Positions 18,345-29,146 of a stretch of 64,000 nt of DNA are shown here, one piece after another. The stretch is from an uncultured Prochlorococcus sp. (GTDB lineage: Bacteria; Cyanobacteriota; Cyanobacteriia; PCC-6307; Cyanobiaceae): positions 1 through 64,000 of the forward strand of contig CACJNU010000006.1 in assembly GCA_902594875.1 (NCBI GenBank), read 5' to 3'. Numbering within the stretch: the stretch's first letter is position 1; the number at the start of each line of letters is the position of its first letter. The translations under genes and the position numbers were made by a program. The notes under the pieces were generated by a model. It ran no database searches. It worked only from the letters and a program-made list of their open reading frames with translations, and was not told the DNA's origin.

Positions 18345-19376
18345 GTGAGACAATCTCCGTTTTTGCCTAATAGGCCATTAAAAGTTGCTGTTTTAGGATC
18401 TTCAGGTGCTGTGGGATCTGAATTACTCAAAATTCTTGAACAACGTGATTTCCCAATATCAGAATTGGTCTTGCTTTCATCAGAGCGTTCAGAAGGAAAA
18501 AAAATTATTTGGAAAGGTGAAGAATTAGTTACAAAAAAAACGACTAAGGAAGAATTTCTGAATGTTGATTTAGTTTTAGCTTCAGCCGGTGGAAGTATTT
18601 CAAAAAAATGGTTATCTACCATTATGGAACAAAATGCTTTATTGATAGATAATTCAAGTGCTTTCAGATTAGATAATAATGTACCTCTTATAGTTCCTGA
18701 AGTTAATGCTAGTGACGTATTTAATCATGATGGGGTAATAGCGAATCCAAACTGTACTACCATTTTGCTGACATTAGTTTTAGCTCCTTTAAATAAACTT
18801 TCGACTATTCAAAGAGTTGTTGTCTCAACATATCAATCCGTAAGTGGTGCAGGCCAATTGGCGATGGAGGAACTAAAACTTTTAACTGAAAAATATCTTC
18901 GGGGTAATCCTCAAAAAAGTGAAGTTTTGCCATACTCACTGGCATTTAATTTGTTTTTGCATAATTCACCTATGCTTGCAAATAATTATTGCGAAGAAGA
19001 GATGAAAATGGTTAATGAGACTAGGAAAATATTAAATATTGCTGATTTAAAGCTCTCTGCTACATGTGTTCGAGTCCCAGTGCTGAGAGCACATTCTGAA
19101 TCAATTAATATTGAATTTGCTGGTGTAGTTGAGCCTAAAGATGCTCTTGAAGAATTAAAAAAATCTCCTGGAATTGAAATTATTGAGGATTACAAAAATA
19201 ATAGATTTCCTATGCCAAATGACGTTATGGGAAAGGATAATGTTGCTGTTGGCAGGCTAAGAGCTGATATAAGTCAGCCTAATGGATTAGAATTATGGTT
19301 ATGTGGAGATCAAATAAGAAAAGGAGCAGCTCTTAATGCTGTTCAAATAGCTGAGTTATTAATTCCAAAAAAATGA
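18345..19376 (+). CDS. asd: Aspartate-semialdehyde dehydrogenase
   Basis: A 343-residue enzyme that reduces aspartyl phosphate to aspartate semialdehyde for the lysine, threonine and methionine branches. The NADP motif [16 protein letters not shown] and the catalytic C137 (NPNCTTI) are both present, and the length is typical. The start is GTG at 18345; the conserved start of the fold ([13 protein letters not shown]) comes about 12 codons later, so GTG or the TTG soon after are the only reasonable choices. It overlaps dapA by 4 bp (ATGA), which indicates translational coupling. Confidence 0.96.
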   Translation: MRQSPFLPNRPLKVAVLGSSGAVGSELLKILEQRDFPISELVLLSSERSEGKKIIWKGEELVTKKTTKEEFLNVDLVLASAGGSISKKWLSTIMEQNALLIDNSSAFRLDNNVPLIVPEVNASDVFNHDGVIANPNCTTILLTLVLAPLNKLSTIQRVVVSTYQSVSGAGQLAMEELKLLTEKYLRGNPQKSEVLPYSLAFNLFLHNSPMLANNYCEEEMKMVNETRKILNIADLKLSATCVRVPVLRAHSESINIEFAGVVEPKDALEELKKSPGIEIIEDYKNNRFPMPNDVMGKDNVAVGRLRADISQPNGLELWLCGDQIRKGAALNAVQIAELLIPKK

Positions 19377-20278
19377 TTACAGACAAAACTGAGTGTAATA
19401 GGCCACTATTTGGAAGAATATTGACTGCAATGGTTACTCCATTTACTGAAAATGGAGATGTAGATTATGAACTAGCTATAAAACTCTCAAATCATCTTTT
19501 TGAGAACGGTTCCGATGGAATTGTGTTATGTGGTACTACTGGAGAATCTCCCACTCTTTCATGGGCGGAACAGCATGATTTATTTATTGCGGTAAAAGGA
19601 TCTTTGGATGCAAGCTGTAAAGTAATAGTTGGCACTGGTAGTAACTGTACAAGTGAGGCTGTGGAAGCTACAAAAAAAGCCTATGACTCTGGTGCAGACG
19701 GTGCTTTGGTCGTTGTTCCATATTATAATAAGCCACCTCAAGATGGTCTTTATAAACATTTCAGTACTATTGCTAATTCTGCAAAGGATTTGCCTCTTAT
19801 GCTTTACAACATTCCTGGAAGGACAGGATGCAATTTATTACCTGATACTATGAAGAAACTTATGGATTTCTCAAATATTCTCAGTATTAAAGCTGCAAGC
19901 GGTAGAATAGAGGAAGTAACAGAACTAAGAGCTATTTGTGGCTCTGAACTATCTGTATATAGTGGCGATGATTCATTATTGCTTCCAATGTTATCTGTTG
20001 GTGCTGTAGGAGTAGTAAGTGTTGCAAGTCATTTAGTTGGATCACAATTGAAAGAAATGATTCATTCCTTTCAAAGTGGAGATGTCTCCCATGCACTTGC
20101 TATCCATGAAAAACTTCAGCCTCTTTTCAAAGCACTGTTTATGACTACTAATCCAATCCCAATTAAGGCTGCTTTGGAGCTATCGGGATGGAATGTAGGT
20201 AATCCTAGAAGTCCTTTGTCGCCACTAACAAATGACATGAAAAAGCAACTATCTTTTATCCTGAAATCCCTACAATAG
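19373..20278 (+). CDS. dapA: 4-hydroxy-tetrahydrodipicolinate synthase
   Basis: A 301-residue TIM-barrel aldolase that condenses aspartate semialdehyde with pyruvate, the first committed step to lysine and diaminopimelate. The Schiff-base lysine K173 (ILSIKAAS) and catalytic Y145 ([10 protein letters not shown]) are present, along with GTTGESPTL. It is coupled to asd by a 4 bp overlap. A perfect hairpin overlaps its stop codon. Confidence 0.97.
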   Translation: MITDKTECNRPLFGRILTAMVTPFTENGDVDYELAIKLSNHLFENGSDGIVLCGTTGESPTLSWAEQHDLFIAVKGSLDASCKVIVGTGSNCTSEAVEATKKAYDSGADGALVVVPYYNKPPQDGLYKHFSTIANSAKDLPLMLYNIPGRTGCNLLPDTMKKLMDFSNILSIKAASGRIEEVTELRAICGSELSVYSGDDSLLLPMLSVGAVGVVSVASHLVGSQLKEMIHSFQSGDVSHALAIHEKLQPLFKALFMTTNPIPIKAALELSGWNVGNPRSPLSPLTNDMKKQLSFILKSLQ

Positions 20279-20283
20279 GGATT
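20265..20283 (+). terminator. Perfect hairpin spanning the dapA stop, possible terminator or processing stem
   Basis: AATCCCTA (20265-20272), loop CAA, TAGGGATT (20276-20283) give a perfect 8 bp stem. The dapA stop codon TAG lies within it. It is followed by ATATTTAACTTG rather than a clean T run, so it may be a weak terminator or a stabilising 3' stem ahead of rnj. Confidence 0.5.
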
Positions 20284-20355
20284 ATATTTAACTTGATAAT
20301 TAAATTAAAATAAACCTTATTTGATTACAAGCAGGCCTTCATAAATTTCAAAATT

Positions 20356-22341
20356 ATGCAATCAAGTACAAATTCAACTGTTAATAGATCTACTCATGAT
20401 TCATCTGGATCTAAAAGTAATATGCCAGCTCTACGAGTAATACCTCTTGGAGGACTGCATGAAATAGGAAAAAACACTTGTGTTTTTGAATATGGTGATG
20501 AATTGATGCTTGTTGATGCTGGGCTAGCTTTCCCATCTGATGGTATGCATGGTGTAAACGTTGTTATGCCAGATACAACTTTCTTAAAAGAAAATCAAAG
20601 AAGAATAAAAGGAATGATTGTCACTCACGGTCATGAAGATCATATTGGAGGTATTTCTCATCATCTAAAGCATTTTAATATTCCGATTATTTACGGCCCA
20701 AGACTGGCAATGTCAATGCTTAGAGGAAAAATGGAGGAAGCAGGTGTATCTGATAGAACAACTATACAGACAGTAAATCCAAGAGATGTTGTAAAAGTTG
20801 GACAACATTTTTCTGTTGAATTTATTCGAAATACTCATTCTATTTGCGATAGTTTTTCTTTAGCAGTTACGACACCCGTTGGCACAATTATTTTTACGGG
20901 AGATTTTAAGTTTGATCATATGCCAGTAGATGGAGAGCAATTTGATATTGAAAGAATGGTGCATTACGGAGAGAAGGGTGTTTTATGCATGTTCAGTGAT
21001 TCGACTAATGCCGAAGTTCCAGGTTTTTGTCCCTCTGAGAAGACTATCTTTCCCTCTTTAGAAAAACACATTGCGGAGGCAAAAGAACGAGTTATCCTCA
21101 CAACTTTTGCTAGTTCTGTTCATAGAGTGACAATGATCTTAGAGTTGGCAATGAAACATGGAAGAAAAGTTGGTTTGTTAGGTAGATCGATGATAAATGT
21201 TATTGCTAAGGCGAGAGATATTGGTTATATGAAATGCCCAGATGATTTGTTTGTACCTATTAAGCAAATTAGAGATTTGCCAGATAGAGAGACCTTATTA
21301 TTAATGACTGGAAGTCAAGGTGAACCCCTAGCAGCGTTGAGCAGAATATCTCGTGGTGAACATCAGCATGTTCGTCTTAAGACTACTGATACTGTAATAT
21401 TTTCAGCTAGTCCAATTCCTGGTAATACTATATCCGTCGTTAATACAATAGATAGATTAATGAAACTCGGAGCAAAGGTTGTTTATGGAAAGGGTGAGAA
21501 TATTCATGTTTCTGGTCATGGTTTTCAAGAAGATCAAAAGTTAATGTTGGCACTCGCAAAACCTAAGTTTTTTGTTCCTGTTCATGGAGAACATAGAATG
21601 CTTGTTTGTCATGGTAAGAGTGCACAAACTATGGGGGTTCCAAAGGACAATATTTTAATTATTGAAAATGGAGATGTAGTTGAGTTAACACCAAATTCTA
21701 TTCAAAAAGGTGATCCTGTAAAAGCTGGTGTTGAACTGCTTGATAACTCACGAAATGGGATAGTAGATGCTCGAGTATTAAAGGAAAGGCAGCAATTAGC
21801 TGGGGATGGAGTAGTAACTGTTTTAGCTCCTATTAGTACAGATGGGAAGATGGTTGCGCCTCCCAGAGTTAATTTAAGAGGAGTTGTTACTACTGCGGAG
21901 CCAAGAAAAATGTCTATGTGGACAGAACGAGAAATAAGCTGGGTCTTAGAAAATAGATGGAAACAATTATCCAGGCAAACTGGGCCGAATAATTTTGAAG
22001 TAGATTGGATTGGTGTACAAAGAGAAATTGAAAATGGTTTATCGAGAAGAATGAGAAGAGAATTACAAGTTGAACCACTTATTTTGTGTTTAGTTCAACC
22101 TGCTCCAAGTGGAACTCGTGCTTATATTCCAAAGATTACCGAGGATCAAAATTTTTCCAATAGAAATAGAAATAATAATAATTTCCATAAGAAATCAAAC
22201 AATAACCATCCTAATAATTTAAATAACCCGCAAAATCCCCAAAAAAGTCCAAAAGTTTCACAGAATCCATCAGCTGAGACTGCTACTGAAGACTCATTTG
22301 AAGGTAGAACAAGAAGAAGAAGATCTGCTGTAACATCTTAA
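20356..22341 (+). CDS. rnj: Ribonuclease J
   Basis: 661 residues. A metallo-beta-lactamase/beta-CASP nuclease with the zinc motif HGHEDH at residues 91-96 (preceded by IKGMIVT), FTGDFKFD and PVHGEHRML. RNase J has 5'-3' exonuclease and endonuclease activity and matures and degrades RNA. Cyanobacteria depend on it together with RNase E. An Asn-rich, basic low-complexity tail occupies about residues 598-661. Its last 4 bases overlap the convergent tilS stop. Confidence 0.95.
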   Translation: MQSSTNSTVNRSTHDSSGSKSNMPALRVIPLGGLHEIGKNTCVFEYGDELMLVDAGLAFPSDGMHGVNVVMPDTTFLKENQRRIKGMIVTHGHEDHIGGISHHLKHFNIPIIYGPRLAMSMLRGKMEEAGVSDRTTIQTVNPRDVVKVGQHFSVEFIRNTHSICDSFSLAVTTPVGTIIFTGDFKFDHMPVDGEQFDIERMVHYGEKGVLCMFSDSTNAEVPGFCPSEKTIFPSLEKHIAEAKERVILTTFASSVHRVTMILELAMKHGRKVGLLGRSMINVIAKARDIGYMKCPDDLFVPIKQIRDLPDRETLLLMTGSQGEPLAALSRISRGEHQHVRLKTTDTVIFSASPIPGNTISVVNTIDRLMKLGAKVVYGKGENIHVSGHGFQEDQKLMLALAKPKFFVPVHGEHRMLVCHGKSAQTMGVPKDNILIIENGDVVELTPNSIQKGDPVKAGVELLDNSRNGIVDARVLKERQQLAGDGVVTVLAPISTDGKMVAPPRVNLRGVVTTAEPRKMSMWTEREISWVLENRWKQLSRQTGPNNFEVDWIGVQREIENGLSRRMRRELQVEPLILCLVQPAPSGTRAYIPKITEDQNFSNRNRNNNNFHKKSNNNHPNNLNNPQNPQKSPKVSQNPSAETATEDSFEGRTRRRRSAVTS

Positions 22342-23348
22342 CTTTTTTCAAAATTTATATAGTTTTTATCCCAAACAATTTTTAAAAACTCTTTCAGATT
22401 AATTTGACCTTTATTTTTTTCATAAATTGAAGTTGCTAATTTTGTTAGATTTTTAGAACTACATTGCTTAGCAGATATTTCTTTTAAAAATCTATTTAAG
22501 ATTGTGCACCTCGCTTCAATACACATACCATTTAGGAGATTCCTATCAATACCTTTTACATCTTTACAATATAAATATGCTAGTTCACTCAGATCATTAC
22601 GTTCATTATTGTATTTGCTCATTTTTTGGGAAAAATTATTTATCCTTTTAGAACAACCAGGATAGATGACTTCTAAGGTAGGAATAATTTTTTTTCTTAC
22701 TAAATTTCTTTTTAATTTAAGATCTGAATTTGTAGGATCTTCCCAGACTGGGATCTTCATATCATTGCAAAATTGTTTTGTATCTTCCCTACTGAAAATT
22801 AATATTGGTCTTATTAAAAAAATTTGATTTTCTATTAATCTTTTACTCTCAATATTACTCAGACCTGCAAAATTGCTTCCTCTAGATAAATTGAGGATAA
22901 ATGTTTCTGCATTATCACTACTCGTGTGACCAGTTAACAAATAAACATTATGTTTTTGCTGGTGTGTATTTAATAAAGTTTTGCCTCTTTCACATAATTT
23001 TTTATATCTCCATTCTCGTGCTTTTTCTTCTGAAGAAATACTCTCTTTATTTGCTTGATCAAAAGAGAATGAAATATTTTTTTCTTCGCAATAATCTTTT
23101 AATTCAAGAGCATATAGTGATGATTTTTCGTGCCACTGATGATCACCATGCCAAACACTAATAGACCAATTATGTAGTTTTTTTAGGTCATTAATTAGGG
23201 TTAATAAGGTCATTGAGTCTTGACCTCCGGAAACACTTATTAAAATATTGGATCCTTTGGGAATTAATATTTTTTTGGTAAGAATCTCCTTATGAAGCTG
23301 ATGATGCCATGATGACCAATTGTTCTGACTTAATTTTTTATCAGTCAT
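22338..23348 (-). CDS. tilS: tRNA(Ile)-lysidine synthetase
   Basis: A 336-residue N-type PP-loop ATPase that modifies the wobble C of tRNA-Ile(CAU) to lysidine so it reads AUA. The PP-loop motif SGGQDS lies at residues 40-45, and LLTGHTSSDNAETFILNLSR is a family mark. Length is normal for cyanobacteria. It overlaps the end of rnj by 4 bp tail to tail and is divergent from the next gene, 85 bp away. Confidence 0.93.
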   Translation of the reverse strand: MTDKKLSQNNWSSWHHQLHKEILTKKILIPKGSNILISVSGGQDSMTLLTLINDLKKLHNWSISVWHGDHQWHEKSSLYALELKDYCEEKNISFSFDQANKESISSEEKAREWRYKKLCERGKTLLNTHQQKHNVYLLTGHTSSDNAETFILNLSRGSNFAGLSNIESKRLIENQIFLIRPILIFSREDTKQFCNDMKIPVWEDPTNSDLKLKRNLVRKKIIPTLEVIYPGCSKRINNFSQKMSKYNNERNDLSELAYLYCKDVKGIDRNLLNGMCIEARCTILNRFLKEISAKQCSSKNLTKLATSIYEKNKGQINLKEFLKIVWDKNYINFEKS

Positions 23349-23433
23349 TTTGTGTTGCTCAGATAATATTTTTTAAAAAATGCACTGTTTTACTAAAACA
23401 ATGTCACAATCGGGTAATAAATTCATTAAGTAA

Positions 23434-24210
23434 ATGAGTCTGATTAATCTTTTGCCACAAAAAATCAAAGAAGAGTTAAGAAGCAAATCCTTACTCAAAG
23501 TTATTTCAGGATTGAATAATTTCGATGTTCAATCTGTGAAAATAATTGTTGAGGCTGCTTCATTAGGAGGTGCAGATCTTGTCGATATTGCTTGTAAACC
23601 TGAACTAGTTGATTTAGCACTTCAGAATTCAACACTACCCGTTTGTGTTAGTTCAGTAGTTCCTCAATCTTTTCAAGATTCCGTAAAAGCAGGAGCATCA
23701 TTAATTGAAATAGGAAATTACGATACTTTTTATGAAAAAGGCATTAATTTTTCAGATAAAAAAGTTTTAAACATTACAAAAGAGACGAGGGATTTATTGC
23801 CGAATGTTCCTTTATCAGTAACTGTTCCTCATACTATGCCTATTGATAAACAAGTTGATCTTGCTATAAAGCTTGTAGAAGAAGGTGTTGATATTATTCA
23901 AACAGAAGGTGGTACCAGTTCTACTCCTTACTCTTCAGGAATTCAAGGCTTTTTTGAAAAATCAGTACCAACTCTTGCAGCTACCTATGCAATTCATCAA
24001 GAATTTAATAAACAATCTCTCAATATACCAATCATGAGTGCCTCTGGATTAAGCCAAGTAACTTGTCCACTAGCAATATCCTCTGGAGCCTCAGCAGTTG
24101 GCGTTGGATCTGTAGTTAATAAATTAGATGATTTAATATCGATGGTTGCGGTTGTTAGGGGCTTAAAAGAATCTTTGAAAAATTCAATAATTGGAGAAAA
24201 AATTTCTTAA
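23434..24210 (+). CDS. ycf23: Ycf23 / DUF561 family protein
   Basis: A 258-residue TIM-barrel-like protein of the Ycf23 family, found in cyanobacteria and red-algal plastids and of unknown function. Typical stretches are EAASLGGADLVDIACKPELV, LSVTVPHTMP and PIMSASGLSQVTCPLAISSG. The glycine-rich C-terminal phosphate-binding-like loop (ASAVGVGSVVNKL) suggests a phosphorylated ligand, but no reaction is established. It sits 26-29 bp upstream of uvrB on the same strand. Confidence 0.9.
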   Translation: MSLINLLPQKIKEELRSKSLLKVISGLNNFDVQSVKIIVEAASLGGADLVDIACKPELVDLALQNSTLPVCVSSVVPQSFQDSVKAGASLIEIGNYDTFYEKGINFSDKKVLNITKETRDLLPNVPLSVTVPHTMPIDKQVDLAIKLVEEGVDIIQTEGGTSSTPYSSGIQGFFEKSVPTLAATYAIHQEFNKQSLNIPIMSASGLSQVTCPLAISSGASAVGVGSVVNKLDDLISMVAVVRGLKESLKNSIIGEKIS

Positions 24211-24239
24211 CATAGCAATACCCTTTTGCTACTAGGTTG

Positions 24240-26279
24240 ATGAACAACTATAAGCTTCAAGCTCCTTACGAACCGAATGGAGATCAACCAGAAGCTATTA
24301 AAAATTTAGTTAAAGGTATAAATAATGGTAAAGAGTTTCAGACTCTTTTAGGAGCTACTGGAACTGGTAAAACATTTACTATTGCGAATGTAATTCAACA
24401 AACAGGAAGACCAGCACTTGTATTAGCACATAACAAAACGTTAGCTGCACAACTATGTAATGAATTAAGGGAATTTTTTCCAAAAAATGCTGTTGAGTAC
24501 TTTATTTCTTACTACGATTATTATCAACCTGAGGCTTATGTACCTGTAAGTGATACTTACATAGCCAAAACGGCTTCAATTAATGAAGAAATAGATATGC
24601 TTAGGCATTCTGCAACACGCTCATTATTCGAAAGAAAAGATGTAATTGTAGTAGCCTCAATAAGTTGTATTTATGGTCTTGGTATACCGAGTGAGTATTT
24701 AAAAGCTGCAGTTAAATTTGAAGTGGGAAAATCAATAAATCTACGTTCTTCTTTGAGGTCTCTCGTTGAAAATCAATATACTAGAAATGATATTGAAATT
24801 ACTAGAGGTAGATTCAGAATTAAAGGTGATGTTTTAGAAATCGGTCCAGCTTATGAGGATAGATTAATTAGAATTGAATTATTTGGTGATGAAGTCGAAG
24901 CTATTAGATATGTTGACCCTACTACAGGAGAAATCCTTGAAAGTTTGGAACAAGTTAGCGTTTACCCAGCGAAGCATTTTGTAACCCCAAAAGAAAGACT
25001 TGAGAGTGCAATAAGTGCAATTAGAAGTGAATTAAAAACTCAACTAGATAAATTTACATACGAAGGAAAATTATTAGAGGCTCAACGTCTAGAACAACGC
25101 ACAAAATATGATTTAGAAATGCTCAGAGAGGTTGGTTATTGTAATGGAGTTGAGAATTATGCTCGTCATTTATCTGGCAGGGAGGAAGGTTCACCGCCAG
25201 AATGCTTAATAGATTACTTTCCCAAAGATTGGTTGTTGGTAGTTGATGAGAGTCATGTAACATGTCCGCAACTTCATGCGATGTACAACGGTGATCAATC
25301 TAGAAAAAAAGTTTTAATAGATCATGGTTTTAGATTGCCAAGTGCCGCAGATAATAGACCTTTAAAATGCGAAGAGTTTTGGGAAAAATCAAAACAGACA
25401 TTATTTATAAGCGCAACTCCAGGTCAATGGGAATTAGATCAATGTGATGGTGAATTTATTGAGCAAGTTATAAGACCAACTGGGGTATTAGATCCTGTCA
25501 TTGATGTAAGACCTAGTGAGGGCCAAATAGAAGATCTGTTATCTGAAATAAGAATTAGAGCTGAAAAGAATCAACGAGTGCTAGTGACAACACTTACTAA
25601 GAGAATGGCTGAAGATCTGACTGATTTTTTATCTGAAAATAAAGTAAGAGTTAGATATTTGCATTCAGAAATCCATTCAATTGAAAGAATTGAAATTATT
25701 CAAGACCTCAGAATGGGCGAATATGATGTTTTGGTTGGAGTTAATTTATTAAGAGAGGGACTAGATCTTCCTGAAGTATCCTTAGTTGCCATTTTAGATG
25801 CTGATAAAGAAGGTTTTCTCAGAGCTGAAAGGTCATTGATTCAAACAATAGGAAGAGCTGCAAGACATGTTGAAGGTGTTGCCTTGCTTTATGCAGATAA
25901 CTTCACAGATTCAATGAAAAGAGCAATATCTGAAACTGAAAGAAGAAGAACTATTCAAAAAAAATATAACCAAGTCAATGGTATTACTCCAAAACCTGCA
26001 GGCAAAAAAATAGAAAATTCAATATTATCTTTTCTAGAACTTTCCAGAAAACTAGATGCTGGTGGTTTATCTAAAGATTTAATAAATATAGTTAATAACA
26101 AAACTGACGCAATTCTCGGTTCCAGTGATAATCAATGTTTGCTAGAAGAATTGCCTGAGTTAATAGAAAAGTTAGAAATTAAAATGAAAGATGCTGCAAA
26201 AGAGTTAAATTTTGAAGAAGCGGCAAATTTGAGAGATAGAATCAAAAAATTAAGACAAAAATTGAAAAGAAATAATTAA
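24240..26279 (+). CDS. uvrB: Excinuclease ABC subunit B
   Basis: A 679-residue DNA helicase-like subunit of nucleotide excision repair. Walker A GATGTGKT lies at residues 38-45, the beta-hairpin [12 protein letters not shown] follows near 92-103, and a C-terminal UVR domain (about 635-670) binds UvrC. I take the ATG at 24240; a TTG immediately before it (24237) is an alternative and adds one residue. It is relevant to a surface-water phototroph under UV. It ends 7 bp from the convergent lysC stop. Confidence 0.97.
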   Translation: MNNYKLQAPYEPNGDQPEAIKNLVKGINNGKEFQTLLGATGTGKTFTIANVIQQTGRPALVLAHNKTLAAQLCNELREFFPKNAVEYFISYYDYYQPEAYVPVSDTYIAKTASINEEIDMLRHSATRSLFERKDVIVVASISCIYGLGIPSEYLKAAVKFEVGKSINLRSSLRSLVENQYTRNDIEITRGRFRIKGDVLEIGPAYEDRLIRIELFGDEVEAIRYVDPTTGEILESLEQVSVYPAKHFVTPKERLESAISAIRSELKTQLDKFTYEGKLLEAQRLEQRTKYDLEMLREVGYCNGVENYARHLSGREEGSPPECLIDYFPKDWLLVVDESHVTCPQLHAMYNGDQSRKKVLIDHGFRLPSAADNRPLKCEEFWEKSKQTLFISATPGQWELDQCDGEFIEQVIRPTGVLDPVIDVRPSEGQIEDLLSEIRIRAEKNQRVLVTTLTKRMAEDLTDFLSENKVRVRYLHSEIHSIERIEIIQDLRMGEYDVLVGVNLLREGLDLPEVSLVAILDADKEGFLRAERSLIQTIGRAARHVEGVALLYADNFTDSMKRAISETERRRTIQKKYNQVNGITPKPAGKKIENSILSFLELSRKLDAGGLSKDLINIVNNKTDAILGSSDNQCLLEELPELIEKLEIKMKDAAKELNFEEAANLRDRIKKLRQKLKRNN

Positions 26280-26286
26280 AAAGAAC

Positions 26287-28047
26287 TTATTTTTCTAATT
26301 CGAAATGATTATGAATTGCATTAACTGCTTTGTCACAATCTTTTTCTAAGACAATACATGATGTCCTGATTTCACTAGTGGCAATCATTTCAATATTGAT
26401 ATTTTGGTCAGCCAATGCTCTAAATATTTTTCCAGCCGTTCCAACCTTAAATGCCATTCCAGCTCCTACAGTACTTACTTTGGCTATAGCAGGGCCATCT
26501 TCAACGTAAGATCCGGGTAATTTTTTTGTTAAGGCCTCAAAAACTAAGTTAGCTTTCTCTCTATCTTGTTTATTCATTGTAAGACTAATATCCTTAGTTT
26601 TTAAAGAGGAAATTCTTTCAGACTGAACGATAGTATCGATAAGTAAATTATTTTCAGCTAATGCTAAACATATTGATGCTGCTACACCTGGACGATCAGG
26701 CAGTTTCCGAAAACTTACTTGAACTTGGTTTTTATCTAATGCAATTCCTCTTACTTCAGGTTGATCTTGTTTTTTATTGATTGGATTAACAAATATTTGT
26801 GTATCGGATAACTTAAATTTCTCAGCAACAAATCTTATAGCTTTTGGTATATTATTGATTTCAATTACACAGCTGACTTTAATTTCACTAGTAGCTATTA
26901 ACCTGACATTTATATTCGCTTGAGATAAAGTATCAAATAAATCAGCTGAAACACTAGGTCTGCCCATAATGCCTGCACCTTGAATACTTAATTTAGTCAT
27001 GTTTGTTTTTAAGTTATATTCTCCTCCTAATTGACTAGTTATAAGTTCACATTGTTCTGCAGTCTTTTTAACTTCTAATTCACTAACAGTAAATGTAATA
27101 TCGTTTTTATTTCCGTCATTTGTCGCTTGTATTATTAAATCTACACTTATACCTGCTTCTGAAAGTTTTTCAAATATTTGTGCAGCAATCCCAGGCCTAT
27201 CAGGAATATTTGAGAGACTGAATACTGCTTGGTTTTCTAATACCTCAAGACTATTGACTGTTTTTGTTAATTCTAAGCTTCCTCTTTTTAGTGGGAGAGG
27301 TTGGATTTGACTTTCAAGGAGAGTCCCACTTGAGTCACTTTGGCTTGATTTGACACACAATTTAATTCCATAATTTCGAGCAATTTCTACTGCTCTTGGA
27401 TGCAGAACTGAAGCACCGACACTTGCAAGTTCAAGCATTTCCTCGCAGCTAATTTCATTTAAGAGTTTTGCATTAGGAACAATTCTTGGATCAGTAGTAA
27501 GAACCCCTGGAACGTCTGTATAAATTTCGCACGTCTCAGCTCCTAAAGCTGTTGATAAAGCTACTGCGGAAGTATCTGAACCACCTCTACCCAAAGTTGT
27601 AATTTCCATTGAACCCGTATGGCTTAATGTTGTTCCTTGAAATCCAGCCACTACAACTACAAAACCCTGATTTATATAATTTTGGATCCTTTCTGTTTTA
27701 ATATCTAGAATTCTCGCTTTACCATGAATTGATTCAGTAATAATTCCAACCTGGCTACCGGTCATTGAAATTGCAGGTATTCCGTATTCGTTTAATGCCA
27801 TTGAGAGAAGAGCTATGGTTACTTGCTCTCCAGTTGAGAGAAGCATATCCAATTCTCTTCGATTAGGATTTTTACTAATTAATTCCGCTAGACAATTTAA
27901 ATCATCTGTAGTTTGCCCCATTGCAGAGACAACCACGACAATTTCATTTCCTGCTTCTTTACTTTGACAGATGCTAGTAGCAATATTTTTAATTTTTTTA
28001 ATATCACCTACAGAAGTACCGCCAAATTTTTTTACTAGTAATGCCAT
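26287..28047 (-). CDS. lysC: Aspartate kinase with four ACT domains
   Basis: 586 residues. The kinase domain starts LLVKKFGGTSVGD (K7), includes TLGRGGSDTSAVAL, and spans about residues 1-245. It is followed by two ACT pairs (roughly 270-420 and 440-585), the extended architecture typical of cyanobacteria. It phosphorylates aspartate and feeds asd and dapA, 8 kb to the left. The ACT domains imply feedback inhibition by lysine and/or threonine (family knowledge). holA precedes it by 39 bp on the same strand. Confidence 0.96.
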   Translation of the reverse strand: MALLVKKFGGTSVGDIKKIKNIATSICQSKEAGNEIVVVVSAMGQTTDDLNCLAELISKNPNRRELDMLLSTGEQVTIALLSMALNEYGIPAISMTGSQVGIITESIHGKARILDIKTERIQNYINQGFVVVVAGFQGTTLSHTGSMEITTLGRGGSDTSAVALSTALGAETCEIYTDVPGVLTTDPRIVPNAKLLNEISCEEMLELASVGASVLHPRAVEIARNYGIKLCVKSSQSDSSGTLLESQIQPLPLKRGSLELTKTVNSLEVLENQAVFSLSNIPDRPGIAAQIFEKLSEAGISVDLIIQATNDGNKNDITFTVSELEVKKTAEQCELITSQLGGEYNLKTNMTKLSIQGAGIMGRPSVSADLFDTLSQANINVRLIATSEIKVSCVIEINNIPKAIRFVAEKFKLSDTQIFVNPINKKQDQPEVRGIALDKNQVQVSFRKLPDRPGVAASICLALAENNLLIDTIVQSERISSLKTKDISLTMNKQDREKANLVFEALTKKLPGSYVEDGPAIAKVSTVGAGMAFKVGTAGKIFRALADQNINIEMIATSEIRTSCIVLEKDCDKAVNAIHNHFELEK

Positions 28048-28086
28048 ATTTAAATCATAATGTAAATTCTTAAACTTATAATTTGG

Positions 28087-29088
28087 TTAACTTAAATTAA
28101 TTAATTTCTCTGTAAAAACATTTATAGGATTATTACCTTGTTTTAGTAATGATTCAATATCTAGTAAGTTACTCATTAAATTAATTAAATATTCTTGAGA
28201 TAGATTTTTAACTTTTCTTCGAATAAAAAAAATTCGTTTTGGATTAGAAATGCCTGCAAGATTACAAATCTTTTCTGCATTATCGTTACCCGAATTAACT
28301 GCTAATTTTATAATGGTATGAATCCTTATTTGACTAATTAAACCTGCATTTAGTCTTAAAGCAGGTTCTCCTTTCTGTAAGGAATAATTTATTTCTATGA
28401 GGCTTTCATTAATATTTTTTTGTAAGAGAAGATCAATGATTTTGAAAATATTGGATTGATGATCACTAAATATTTTTTTTACATCAATACTTTTAAGAAA
28501 AAGTTGTGAATTCGAATCACTTGATACCGCAGAAAGGTATGTTTTTGCTTTGGCTAATTCATTTATTAGTTTAAAGCTATCATTACCAACTGAATCAATT
28601 ATCAATTCAACTGCATGTTTATCAATTTTGATATTCATTTCATTTGCTGCATCTTCTAAAAATTTTTTTTGTCCTTCATAGTCCCAGATTTCTGGTAAAG
28701 AAAATGACTTTTCTTTAGCTAAATTATTTTTAATAAGTTTTTGTAAAAATTTAGTACTCTTTAGTCTTGAGTCTGGTTTTTTTGTATTTTGTAAAATGAA
28801 ATAAGTATTTGGAGGTATATTGTCATGAATTTTTTCAAATTTAGTTCTTAGATCCTCATTTTTGGAAGTAAAAATTGGATTATTTTTCAATGTAACTATT
28901 CTGTATCCCTCTCCAAAAGGAGGTGTAAGAACTTCATCAAAAGCTTTATAGACTTGCTCATCATCATCTCCATTTAAATTTGTTACGTTTATTTCTTTCC
29001 ATTCTTTGGATACTTCCTTATCAATTAATTTTTGAATAAATGTATTTTGAGCATTTAAATCATTACCCCATAAAATTTGTATTGGCAT
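28087..29088 (-). CDS. holA: DNA polymerase III subunit delta
   Basis: 333 residues with the clamp-loader delta pattern: an N-terminal AAA-like fold (MPIQILWGNDLNAQ), degenerate nucleotide site, and helical collar domain at the C-terminus (KGEPALRLNAGLISQIRIH). It opens the beta clamp together with the tau/gamma subunits encoded by dnaX. The sequence is divergent, as is usual for HolA, so the assignment rests on size and overall pattern rather than a catalytic motif. It is upstream of lysC. Confidence 0.85.
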   Translation of the reverse strand: MPIQILWGNDLNAQNTFIQKLIDKEVSKEWKEINVTNLNGDDDEQVYKAFDEVLTPPFGEGYRIVTLKNNPIFTSKNEDLRTKFEKIHDNIPPNTYFILQNTKKPDSRLKSTKFLQKLIKNNLAKEKSFSLPEIWDYEGQKKFLEDAANEMNIKIDKHAVELIIDSVGNDSFKLINELAKAKTYLSAVSSDSNSQLFLKSIDVKKIFSDHQSNIFKIIDLLLQKNINESLIEINYSLQKGEPALRLNAGLISQIRIHTIIKLAVNSGNDNAEKICNLAGISNPKRIFFIRRKVKNLSQEYLINLMSNLLDIESLLKQGNNPINVFTEKLINLS

Positions 29089-29146
29089 AATAGCTCAATA
29101 AAAACCATATATTAACTATGATTACTTCTAACACAAATTAAATTTT

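Noticed and set aside
18260-18622. 120-codon minus-strand frame overlapping the start of asd.
   Set aside because: It is antisense to the conserved asd NADP-binding domain and has no recognisable domain.
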